Source: Hypoxylon rubiginosum (Eukaryota > Ascomycota > Sordariomycetes > Xylariales > Hypoxylaceae). Taken from it: 64,000 nucleotides of DNA. The position numbers and the translations under genes were made by a program. The stretch is from assembly GCA_902806565.1 (NCBI GenBank), contig CADCXA010000068.1, positions 558,001 to 622,000 on the forward strand, read 5' to 3'. The notes below the pieces were generated by a model, which was not told the origin of the DNA, made no database searches, and worked only from the letters and a program-made list of their open reading frames with translations. Shown here piece by piece: positions 43,394 through 53,387 of the stretch (its first letter is position 1; each line of letters opens with the position of its first letter).

Positions 43394-45322
43394 TCACCAC
43401 CCAAATTTCTCAACTCTAAGTTGAATATTCGCTCCAGACCTGACGGCTCTTGCACAGGCATTTCTTGCGATCCTATTCAGACCGTCGGGACCTGAGACCA
43501 CAAATCCAACCTGCCCCTCTCGCGAAGCAGCCAAGTCAGAAATGTAACCAGGAATATCTGGTCTGCCTGCCTCAATAGTTGGCTCAGGAATAGTTACAAA
43601 CACTCCAAAATTCTGCAATTCGGCCAGCCTCTCTTCGGGTATCCACGATCGTTGCGCCCTAGAGTGGGTCACCCATAGAAGATGAACCTTTCTCTTGCCT
43701 AAGTGACTCGTCACTAGATCCCACGCTAGGGGAAATACGACTGCGATCCCGGATCCACCAGCAATGAGGACAGCGTTGTCACATGATCGAAGCATGTTTA
43801 GCGGATCTCGAGACCCGTACGGACCGTCTAGACGAACGGCTACCCTCGGGTTTGAGTGAGCGCAATTTAGAAGACTGGAAGTGAAACCAGACTGTACTCG
43901 GATTAACAAGCTTAGCCAAGCATGGGTCGGCGAGTCACCGGGTTCTGCCAAAGGTGCCGCGGATGCAATTGTAAAGGGATGTGCTTGTAGCGAATGGCTA
44001 CGGCCAAGGGCCGGAACCGAAATGAATACATGGTCAGCTGGATGCCATCCGTGTCGGATGCTTTGCTGAAGGGTCCTCAAATAGCCTCGGCTCTTAGCTG
44101 TAGGTATGTCCCAGTCTGTGGAAAGCAGCAACGTTTGGCCATCACTCAATATCGTAAGATCCGCAGTAACGTTTGCAGATTTCATCCATATGCGCCAGAC
44201 GAGCCTATCGATGAAGAAGATGGCTAGTGACGCCAGTACGTACGGCCGGGAGATGAAGAAATGCAACCATAGAAAAGCAAGCGCCGCGATTTGCAGCACG
44301 ATATGAGAAGCTAAGAAGAGCTCGTACCACCTCGCGCGGAAACTGCCTAGTGACGTAAAGTAGAGTAGCTCATAGGACGCAAAGGCTCCGATCCCAAGGA
44401 GAATTAAAGGATGGGTAATATAATCATAGAAAGTGTCGCCTTCTAGCCAGTCGGGTGAGAGAAAGAGACGCCAGTACAGCATGCCTATGAAGTGGACAAG
44501 CGCCTCAAAACACATCAGCTCGCCGACGCGGCGGTGATAAATATTGAGCGCTTCATATGAGCGGCCAGTAAGTAGTTTCAGCGGCTGGTTCTTGGCGGCG
44601 AGTAGGTAAAGAAGAGGCAAATTGACGATGAAAATTAATCCCGCCCTGTCGGCAAAGGCGAAGAAATACTTGGACTCAAAGGGGAGTCGATACAAGTGGT
44701 AAAATACGTTGAGACCTAGATAGGCCGAGATGAAAAGAGAGGTGCCATTTGACGGTAAAGTCCGATTGATCAGTGGGATCGGTCGGGGCTGGTACAGGAG
44801 AAAAGATTCCAAATTTCTGATCAATCGGTTTCCCGATATCCGTTGCTCCTGTCGCTGATTCCCAAGGAGCGGGAGTCTCTCAACGTCGGTATCATCAACC
44901 TTAAGTGTGATTTGCGATGATAGAGAGCCCTCCAAAGTGCTGCTGGAAGACGACACGGCCTCGTTCGAGTCCTCGGGGTCATCGGCTGTCTTTCTGCGGC
45001 TTTCCGACACAGCGGAATCATGCTCGATTATTCTCCATTTCGACCTTTCAGTAATAGTTTCGCCCAAGTGGAATAAAGCAAACAGTGCGATGAATATTAA
45101 CAAAGTGATATTATAGGTGAAGATAATCGTACGACCGCCGAGGATGTAGTTAATCAGGTTCCGGAGATACTGAAGACTCTCGGGGTCAGTCGGGATTTCA
45201 CGGCCAGGATTATCATCGAACAGGGCAGAAACCTCCCCTGGAACGAGAGGAGGACGAGCAGTCCTCAGGCTTTCCCTGAAGAACTTAATAGCCCATTCCG
45301 TATTGACTTGGTCGACGGACAT
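43394..45322 (-). CDS. Ferric/cupric reductase-type transmembrane oxidoreductase
   Basis: Single exon, 642 residues. It transfers electrons from NADPH through FAD and two haems across a membrane, usually to reduce ferric iron for uptake. The b-type haem region has spaced His residues in NIYHRRVGELMCFEALVHFI (about 260) and ELFLASHIVLQIAALAFLWL followed by HFF (about 335-355). The FAD loop is AHPFTIAS (about 452) and the NADPH site VLIAGGSGIAVVFPLAWDL (about 518). The C-terminus FVVSGPDGLNRIARNA matches FRE-type reductases. The N-terminal 110 residues include one extra membrane segment and a Ser-rich acidic loop. There is no EF-hand, so it is not a NOX5 type. The physiological acceptor is unknown. 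Confidence 0.9.
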   Translation of the reverse strand: MSVDQVNTEWAIKFFRESLRTARPPLVPGEVSALFDDNPGREIPTDPESLQYLRNLINYILGGRTIIFTYNITLLIFIALFALFHLGETITERSKWRIIEHDSAVSESRRKTADDPEDSNEAVSSSSSTLEGSLSSQITLKVDDTDVERLPLLGNQRQEQRISGNRLIRNLESFLLYQPRPIPLINRTLPSNGTSLFISAYLGLNVFYHLYRLPFESKYFFAFADRAGLIFIVNLPLLYLLAAKNQPLKLLTGRSYEALNIYHRRVGELMCFEALVHFIGMLYWRLFLSPDWLEGDTFYDYITHPLILLGIGAFASYELLYFTSLGSFRARWYELFLASHIVLQIAALAFLWLHFFISRPYVLASLAIFFIDRLVWRIWMKSANVTADLTILSDGQTLLLSTDWDIPTAKSRGYLRTLQQSIRHGWHPADHVFISVPALGRSHSLQAHPFTIASAAPLAEPGDSPTHAWLSLLIRVQSGFTSSLLNCAHSNPRVAVRLDGPYGSRDPLNMLRSCDNAVLIAGGSGIAVVFPLAWDLVTSHLGKRKVHLLWVTHSRAQRSWIPEERLAELQNFGVFVTIPEPTIEAGRPDIPGYISDLAASREGQVGFVVSGPDGLNRIARNACARAVRSGANIQLRVEKFGW

Positions 45323-45764
45323 CGTGCCATAAGGTTAGATTGAGGTCGGTGAAGATTAACTTGAAACAGGGGGGAAGCGGCAAGATCTTATCAGATTGAT
45401 AACTTTAGCTGACCCTTGCTGCCTGGTCTCGGGTCTCGGCTGCAGCTGCCCCACGCACCGACATCGGGCATATGACCGCTGTGGGGGCTAGGGGGTCTTG
45501 GCCTTATTAGCTGGAGGTTGTTCTCACAGGTGACAGATCACTGTTTGTTTAGACTCAAGACTTTAGACTGAGTTCATACCTTAGAGTACACGCACGATTT
45601 AGGAGCCCCAGTCAGATACCCAGTCAGATATAATGGCAACACTTTGACAAGTTTGTTGCTGTAAACATACCTAATTCATCAGCACTTTTTGGAGGTCATT
45701 GCATCCTTCAAGTCAATGGTATTCCTGCGCTAGCGACAAGACCCATATTTCAATCCAAGTCACG
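45323..45764. promoter_or_regulatory. Divergent upstream region, reductase / DUF218 gene
   Basis: About 440 bp between two divergent genes; shared promoters are likely. There is a near-tandem CCCAGTCAGATA repeat at about 45606-45630. No factor site is assigned. Confidence 0.4.
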
Positions 45765-46448
45765 ATGACAGACACTTCGGAACGTGACGAGTTACAAAAT
45801 CCAACTGATGTGTCTAAGGACGCAGAGCTACTCTACAATTATCACCAATTGCACATGCCACTCAGCAAGGACATAGATGCCGTCTTTTGTCTATGTAGTC
45901 TTGACACCCGCGTGGCGCAGCGCGCTGCCCAACTATTTCTTGATGGATACGGCCACTACCTAATATTCTCCGGCGGAGCTGGGAAACTCACCCAAGACAG
46001 ATTCGACAAGCCAGAGGCTCTTGTGTTTGCTGATATCGCATTAAAAATAGGAGTCCCGGAGGAGAAGGTCTTTGTCGAACCTCTTTCAACCAACACCGGC
46101 GAAAACGTTCGTTTTACGTACGCGCTGCTCCAAGAAAAGGGGTTGCAACTCAACTCATTTCTCCTTGTGCAGAAGCCGTACATGGAAAGACGCACCTACG
46201 CCACTTTCAAGAAGCAATGGCCAGACCCCAGCACCCGGATTATGGTCACCTCGCCCCAGCTTAAATGGAATGAATACCCGAACGAAGACAACCCAGAAGA
46301 CTTAGTCATCAACATTGCAGTGGGAGACCTGATTCGTATTCGGGAGTATCCGTCAAAAGGGTTTCAGATTCCTCAAAACATACCTGACAAGATCTGGGAA
46401 GCTGGACGGCGGCTCGTCCGTGCGGGCTACGATAGCCACTTACCTTAA
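45765..46448 (+). CDS. YdcF-like DUF218 protein
   Basis: 227 residues, single exon, from ATG 45765 (MTDTSERDELQNPTDVSKDA); the open frame upstream has no ATG. The DUF218 fold is shown by DIDAVFCLCSLDTRVAQRAA, FLDGYGHYLIFSGGAGKLTQ (the GGxG loop), VPEEKVFVEPLSTNTGENVR (the E-x-x-S-x-x-T-x-E-N motif) and LVQKPYMERRTYATFKKQW (K-P-Y-x-x-R-R). Related bacterial YdcF binds S-adenosylmethionine; other DUF218 members act in envelope biogenesis. There is no signal peptide or membrane helix here, so it is probably a cytosolic enzyme of unknown substrate. Confidence 0.88.
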   Translation: MTDTSERDELQNPTDVSKDAELLYNYHQLHMPLSKDIDAVFCLCSLDTRVAQRAAQLFLDGYGHYLIFSGGAGKLTQDRFDKPEALVFADIALKIGVPEEKVFVEPLSTNTGENVRFTYALLQEKGLQLNSFLLVQKPYMERRTYATFKKQWPDPSTRIMVTSPQLKWNEYPNEDNPEDLVINIAVGDLIRIREYPSKGFQIPQNIPDKIWEAGRRLVRAGYDSHLP

Positions 46449-46792
46449 CTGCTATCTAATTAATGGCGCATTAAAAGAGCGCGTGTTAGGTGAATAGTAC
46501 TCCTGACGGATGGCGACTCCAAAAATTTGAGAAACAGACTCAGGCAATCTCCAAGTCGTAGTGGTAAGCCCATCTCAATTGCCAATAGCCCACCTCGTGA
46601 GGTGTGGTGCAAGTGGACATCATAACATCAACGCCAAGATCAGTGATACAAGGGAGAGCTTTGCAGGTGAAATATTGATTAACATTAATTTAAATTATAG
46701 ATACGAATTAATGGACACGCTGCGTGCACGCGAATTGTAATTCGTCGATCGCCCCTTTTCAACATCTTGCCTCCAATCCCAACCGAGCCTCA
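46449..46792. other. Intergenic, convergent 3' flanks
   Basis: 3' flanks of the DUF218 gene and the small secreted protein. Nothing else seen. Confidence 0.5.
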
Positions 46793-47291
46793 TCACAACA
46801 CAGCGGAGAGCAAGGTAACAGGAATGTCGAAAGCCGTAGTACCGGGCGCGAACTCGATGTTTCCGGAAGCGTTGTATCGCGTCTCGCCCTGGTACCAGAG
46901 GTGAGAAACCGAGATCTTGATGTTATCCCGGTCCTCAGCTCCTGTCCACATCGACTCTACGGACGAGCCGGCTGTTGCCTCGCTGATGGTGTCGCACACG
47001 AGCCATCCCTGCTGGATGTAGATGGGATGGCAGGCGACGTTGAAAGCCGGCGCGCCCGCTACGTAACCGGCGGGTGCGCTGATGTTGAAGCTTGCTATGC
47101 AGCCGCCCTAAGACAGTCAGTAAGTTGAAACCATGGAAGAGAATCGTACGCTAGGCACTCACCGGTGAGCATCCCTCTTGGAAGTTAAATGCAGGCCATT
47201 TGGCGTAGACGTCGCGACCTCCAACAGCGCCGGGCAGAGCGGCTGCAGAAGCAGCGAGAGCTGAGACAACGGTGATGAATGAGGCGAACAT
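46793..47291 (-). CDS. Small secreted four-cysteine protein
   Basis: Exons 47291-47163 and 47107-46793 give 147 residues. The signal peptide is MFASFITVVSALAASAAA (cleavage near residue 18-20). The mature protein begins with PGAVGGRDVYAKWPAFNFQE and has four cysteines (EGCSPGGCIASF, VACHPIY, WLVCDTI), suggesting two disulfides. The rest is beta-rich with Trp and Asn (SHLWYQGETRYNASGNIEFA). There is no membrane segment or GPI signal. It has the size and form of a candidate effector or cell-wall-associated protein. No known family is recognised. The intron falls exactly between P and G of CSPGGC. Confidence 0.82.
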
Positions 47292-48863
47292 GTTGGCGAA
47301 TTGCTGCGAGGCTTGAGGGTATACTGGAACTGAAAACTTGGAGCTATTGACCGTCGGAACAATGAGAACTTGTCAGTGGTGGTAGAAAGCTGCAGAGAAG
47401 ATGATACCTAGGATGCTAATAACTCTTATATAGAATCATAGGACCCTCGAACAACGTTACCCCTATGTCGATCTCTTGAAGCTGCACGGGGTCTAGATTT
47501 AAGGGATCTTACGAGTTGAGGCTGACCTCGTATTTGTGGCCCTATGGTCTTATGTCATTGTTGGAACCCTGGCTTGCTGAAGTGAGAAAAATTGCCGGAA
47601 TGGGGATGTATTCGGCGACATCGTACTGATCCATGGCGCTGCGATCTCAATCATTGGCTCGTTATCTGTCAGCCCTAGGCTGCTGCGCCCCGGGTATTAT
47701 TGGGATCCAGGGGGTCGGAATTAGAATCCGTAGTGGGTACGAAGCAAATGGCGATTGAAAAATACGAACGTCATTTAAATTCATCTTGAAGTGAGAAAAT
47801 CGAACTGTCTTTTATGAAACTATATGCTTTGAAGGTTCGGTTTTAATTGAAATACGTATAAGGTTAATAGAATGAACCCAGATTATGAGATCATAAATTA
47901 TAAGATTAAATTAAGGGGATTTAACCAACGAGAAAGTCTATCACTAATATGTTTTCCGGTCTTAATCCATCTCAGCCTACCGTGCCACTAGAAACTGTTG
48001 AATAACTGGTATTTCCTACTTGTTAAGAAAGGGGATAGTCTATATCTATAGAGTCGACATCTACCTAATATATGACAGCCAACCTCTTAAGGGAGTTAGG
48101 CGGATTATTTTTGCAAAGTGAATAGACTCTAAGCATATTAATACGAATTTAGAGGCGTAGGTAGAATGAGAGAACTACATGCCCAAAATTGATTCCTACT
48201 ATGTATCTGGAAATAGCCTTATCTTATTTCTCCATCAACTATTATTGACTACCTTAGGTACCTACCTACCTGGTACCTGGGTAGAGTTCCACGTCATAGG
48301 TGCCAACACTAATAAGATCACGTAGGTATAATAAGAAATCAGAAACAGGCCCTGATTGTCTTATGACAAAACTCTGGGAGTTTTGAAATGACAACAGCTT
48401 GATAGGAGGAGTATCAGACCGCTTTCTCTCATTTACAATGATTCACGATTGCATGAGGTGGACAATGACTTTCTACACGTATCTTACTAAATGTTTGCAC
48501 ACAGTCACAAGCCGATATAGACATGATATGAGACCTAAGAACCCCTTAGATACGTTTTCCAGGTGAAGATTTAGTTTTTGATAGTAATTCGGTTGCCAGT
48601 ATGAGGATGCATCGCTTTGTCATTGTAGCTTATACCTATACAAACCATGATTATGACTTTGAGTCATGGTTAGAACTCTAAAACTCAGCAAACTGAAGTC
48701 AATCGGAGTAATATGTGTGTATGATGATCAGGGATAATGTATAAATACCATACCTTGATCTGGAATTCATTTTCATCCTCATTATCAGATCAGTAAGTCT
48801 CTGACGTAGAACTTAGCACTCATCATACATTGGTCGTAAGTACTTGAAAAGGATCCATGCGTA
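47292..48863. other. Intergenic AT-rich
   Basis: Upstream region of the secreted protein and of the disordered protein. A TACCTAGGTA-type block is at 48250-48283. A TATAAATA box at about 48740-48747 lies about 120 nt before the next start codon. No gene seen. Confidence 0.5.
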
Positions 48864-49316
48864 ATGTCTGATAAGTCAGATCAAAAACCTTCTTCATCTG
48901 AAGTCAAGACAACCTTCACCCCGAAGCCCCCTAAAACAAAATGCCCCCTGGCGAACCCTAGCCCCTCTACATCGAAGCCTTTACAGAAGTCTGAAAATCA
49001 AGAGGACTCTTCACAGAAACCCTCTCAACATGGATCTTCTGAGCAGAAATGTCCCAAAGACGTAACTTCTGAGCAGAAGTCTGATGGACAGGAGGTCTCT
49101 AAAATATTGCCTACCGAGCAAGATTCGTCTACACAGGAACCATATGAGGAGAACTCCCCTAAAGAGGGATCTTGCAAGTGTCATGACTCAGACGATGATT
49201 CTGAAAGTGGTCGGAATCATCAACGAAACAGTGTGACGAAGGGCAACCACCCAGATAAAGACAACAGTAACAGCCAGGAATCGACGACTAAGGCAGAAAA
49301 GACGGACAAGTCATAA
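48864..49316 (+). CDS. Small disordered Ser/Lys/Glu-rich protein
   Basis: 150 residues, single exon. It is almost wholly hydrophilic (Ser, Lys, Glu, Gln, Pro, Asp) with repeated SSEQK / SEQKS / EQDSS motifs and isolated cysteines (KCPLANP, QKCPKDV, SCKCHDSDDD). No signal peptide, no domain. A TATA box about 120 nt upstream and an uninterrupted frame support a gene, but low complexity can also arise by chance. It might be a nuclear or stress-related disordered protein; no function is assigned. Confidence 0.55.
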   Translation: MSDKSDQKPSSSEVKTTFTPKPPKTKCPLANPSPSTSKPLQKSENQEDSSQKPSQHGSSEQKCPKDVTSEQKSDGQEVSKILPTEQDSSTQEPYEENSPKEGSCKCHDSDDDSESGRNHQRNSVTKGNHPDKDNSNSQESTTKAEKTDKS

Positions 49317-49628
49317 GGAAAGCTTTATTTGAGTATGGCAAATACCTACTTAACCCGCCCTTTACTCAGATCAGAAAATCCAGGCTTGGATCATAAGGGC
49401 GCTCTAGTACCATATCTTGGTGGTCTTGGGATAGTAGGCAATATCCTAGCGGTTAGATAGAGGTTAGATATTCACATAAACCGATGTCTTAACTAGGATG
49501 AGGTAGCCCAAGAGCCATATTGTTCATTTCCTTGTAGCTGTGCTCCATAATACTGCATGCATATTAATGTCACAAGTATATATTGGAATGTAATGTGTAA
49601 CGGCCTAGACAAACTAACTAGAACAATA
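49317..49628. other. Intergenic
   Basis: Convergent 3' flanks of the disordered protein and the HET-domain gene. Nothing else seen. Confidence 0.5.
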
Positions 49629-51676
49629 CTACATGATTGTAATTTGCGTGTTATCCCAAGAGCTCAACAGTCCCTCGATATCGTCATCTCTTCTGCGAAG
49701 ACGGAAAATAACCAGTCCTACTCGGCAATAGATAGCTGAATTCTCAGGGGACTGAATAAGAATAATCCCATAGATATAATGGCGTCTTGGGTAGAATACC
49801 ATAAATAACACTTGGACAGAATAAGACTGACCTTCGTATTCACCTGGATGCCACCCACGCTGGTCTAGGTCTTTACCATCGACCGAGTGATCCTGACGTG
49901 CTGGGGGAAAGATGTCCGGATTGACCACCCACGAAGTAAATCGATCAGTATTCTCTACCTCGATGATAAAAGGACCACCCTTGTCGGGAATCCTCGCCGA
50001 AGGATTGTGAATGAGATTGGCCTGGGCCAACTTGCCTAAAAGCACAACGCGCCCAAAATAGGGTGTTCCCAATGGCCCAGATGGAGTATCAGATATATAT
50101 GAACTGACTAACGTAGCAAGACGAACCACATCATATTTAGGGCCAAGGGGGTAGTATATCCACCCGTGGCAAGCTGCCCAACTCCAGGTCGGTGCCTTAT
50201 AACATGGACCAGGCTTTCTTTCGTATGTCACACGGTGACTTGGATTTTCAGTACTCCATAGCAAGTCTAAAACCATGTCCCGTTCCCAAAGTCCGGCAAG
50301 GTAGCTGCTGGTGAGCTTCTCTTGAAACCATTTTGCTATTGCTGTTAAAGCTACAAGCTTGTCTGAACAATCGCTGAGCTTGCGTTGGGTATAAGAGGTA
50401 ACGATCTCTAGTCGCCATCGCTTGTGTAGCTCTTGGTCCGTACTATGTGGTAGAAACAGTTCTAAGCTTCGCTCTCTGTTCCTCCAGTGGTCACTGACAA
50501 CTTCTGCGCCCTCACATTCGCAATGCATGGCAGTTTGGCAAAGCCACGTAATTTCACGCGACCCAAAAGAAAGATAGCGTCGTGCACGAAGACGTTCCTG
50601 AAATGCCCAGCCCCTCCCATCAAGGGGGCCTTCTCGACATCGATGAGGAGGGACCAATCGATAGCAAAATATTGTTGGTCCGTCAGTGTCTTGTAAAGTG
50701 ACCGACACTGTACCTTCACGATACGGAGGGCGAATTTCTGCGAGGAATCCATCCTTGGCATTAGGAGCACATGTCGCCGCGATGACAAGGTCAGCGTTAT
50801 GATAAACGCCTTCCATAAGATTAGATTCTTTGACCCAATCCTGTTCGTCGCCTTGGATGATGCACAGCGAGTCGATCCACAGATATTTGTATCCTAGTGC
50901 TTTAGACACGTAGATTGCATCCCTGAAATTCTGCGGCATCGATTCTAACCCGATACGTGTTTTGTGTGACTGGATTGTGCTCTTCTCTGTTATTATAAAA
51001 TCCCCTTTACCCCAGCAGTGACTGAGAGCAACGTAATTGCCCTCCTCGGTGAGATCTTCAACTAGTCGCGCATCAGGCCCTTGTATATCAAGCACTCGTG
51101 TTGGAAATGGCGCTGCACGAGATGATCCGCAGGCTTGGTGGTTTTCTTTGCAGTCGCGAATCCATTCTTTGAAAGTTTCGAAACACATATCTGAGTCCTT
51201 ATTTCTTGGTATATTCCTATAAGAGCATAGTCCTATGGAGGACTTGCTCTCAGGCCTACCTTTAGGTATTGTTAAACATGCAACGTCACTTTGATATTGA
51301 GACACTTACAGTATATGAAAATAGAATCAACGTCTTCTGTATATGCATCGCTTTTCTCCTCGAATTTCAAGCCGAGGAGAGTGTATTGACCCCTAGGAAT
51401 CAGTTTGAAAAAGGCAGGGCTGTCCTGAACGAAATTGAAGCGTAAAGTTGCATCATCTACCACCGAACCAATGAGCTTACGAAATGTGCAAGAATGCTCA
51501 TGGCCGCCTTGCCACTCCTGCACATTTTGTATTCCGACATCTGTAGGTGACGAAGATGCGATGTTCGATAAGGAGGCGATGCCATTCTGTTGACACTTGC
51601 TGCACTCGTGTACTGGAGCCGGTTCTATCGATTCAGTTCTTATATCCATCGAATATCGAATGTGCTCAACACGCAA
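49629..51676 (-). CDS. HET-domain protein (heterokaryon incompatibility type)
   Basis: Exons 51676-51310 and 51259-49629 code 665 residues; the splice joins SIFIYC to RPESKSSIGL. N-terminal region with HECSKCQQNG and GGHEHSCTFRKL, as in many HET proteins. The HET domain at about 185-330 has YVALSHCWGKGDFIITEK, MPQNFRDAIYVSKALGYKYL and WIDSLCIIQGDEQDWVKESN, then MEGVYHNADLVIAATCA. Further on are DGRGWAFQERLRARRYLSFG and PTWSWAACHGWIYYP, the usual distal blocks. It contains no ankyrin, WD or NACHT part. Such proteins trigger cell death on non-self fusion, or are silent family members. It is full length and intact. Confidence 0.93.
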
Positions 51677-53387
51677 CTGAGTGACAAGTCCAATAGAACC
51701 TCGTTTACGCTCCCTAAGACTGCTCGGTAGATATAATGCATAACGACTTGGGACTCGACAGACTTCCTACGGTAACATGGGTCATATTTACAACTCGTCA
51801 CAGAGTCCACTACTCCTCGACACCTGGACCCTCGAGATGTCGCTATCCGAAAGTCACATCACACATAGAAGAGCACTGACGAATAGGAATACAGAACTAA
51901 GATAGGTAGCCTGCCTATGTCTGACAATACTCGGGCGCAGAACGAAAACGTAGGTGACACTAGATATGGGAAACCCCGAGGACCTATGAAGGTGTCGTTT
52001 TGAATCTTGGGTGAAGATATATTATTACTCATGTGTATCTAGGTAGATTATTGGTGCAAATTGCATTTCTAAGAGGGTGTGATTAGGGAAAGCCATAACG
52101 TTGGTACGCTTCACTGTCAGATTGAAGATTTGTAAGTTCCTAGATATAGAGGAGGCTCTAGAAGGCTTGGGTGCTTAATAAATCGAAAGGTGACACAAGT
52201 GAAATTAATCGCGTGCTTTAGGTATTATCATACCTGGAAAAAACTATGAGACAAGACTGATGAGATTTAGGCATTAAATGATGAGGCTTATGAATATTTG
52301 ATTGCTGGACCAATCCTGGGCGATTCCTACGGGATATATATTATTACGCGAAAGACGAAAGAACTGAAGAAATGACGAAATGGCGAAATCTGTCAGTTTT
52401 CATTTACTATGTAGATCCAAGCCTGGGTGTCGGCTGTCGGAGCCTAAGATTACCTAATGTTATAGTGCGATGGTGGCTGTGGTGTTAAAGTCTTGATTTC
52501 TCCTGTACACAAAAAGCATGCCATTACGTACGTAAAATATGGAAGTAGTGCGATGACTCTGGTGTAGTGTAGCAAGACTATACCTAGGTATGTATTAAGA
52601 TTTGATAATTGGATAAATAAGCATGTCTTGTGCCAGAATTTGCATTGGGGTAAAAAAAGGTTGAAAGCATCGGAGGGCGAGATCCTATTTTAAGGCGGCG
52701 CTACACCCCGGACTCCACCGGCTGCTTAAAGGCTGTGGTGGGCTGGGTGGTGGGTGCGCCCTACCGATAACCGTGCCCCACCGGCAGGTTATCGGTCTAC
52801 CTTTGGATACCTGACGGTAGTGATAACGCCATACCACCAAAAAATTGAGAAGAAACAAGACCAGCGGCCGTTTGGGCCGGCTGGGGACATGGGGACGGTC
52901 AATGTTAGACCGCCACGATGATGTCCACCGAAAACCCAATCAGTACGAGAATAAGACAAAGGAATGCAGGCTAGGGCCGATTTCGCCATTTACTCAACCC
53001 GACGTGCAATTCGACGTACTCTGTGCGCTCTGTGTTCTGCGCCTCCGAACCCCTTGCTTCGAAAGCCTTCATTCGCATACGAGCCGTCCGAGCCATTAAT
53101 AACAACCCACAATTGGGACTTCTTCCCTCTGTCTCTCTCCGCCAATCCACATTTCTAACCGTGCCGTACCTGGAACCTACCTGCCCAAGGTAGTTCCTCA
53201 CTTCTGCGAATCCTGGAGCAGGACGGGTCGGATCAACCTGGATGGTCATCATCATCAAGCACGCCATCTCACCGCGTTTCACTCTACTCTTGCTCATCCT
53301 CTTTCAGATGGTGCAATCTGAATAAACCTCTCCCGGGCCCTGTCCTTCTACCCGGTCGCCGACCTAATTTCCTTCGACTTCATCGTC
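51677..53387. promoter_or_regulatory. Long upstream region of sconB
   Basis: 1.7 kb between divergent genes. The HET-gene side is AT-rich. From about 52690 it becomes GC-rich and CT-rich, as in a long 5' leader of the F-box gene. An ATGATGTCCA string at 52918-52927 matches 8 of 10 positions of the Cys3/MetR consensus ATGRYRYCAT; this is weak evidence. Confidence 0.4.
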
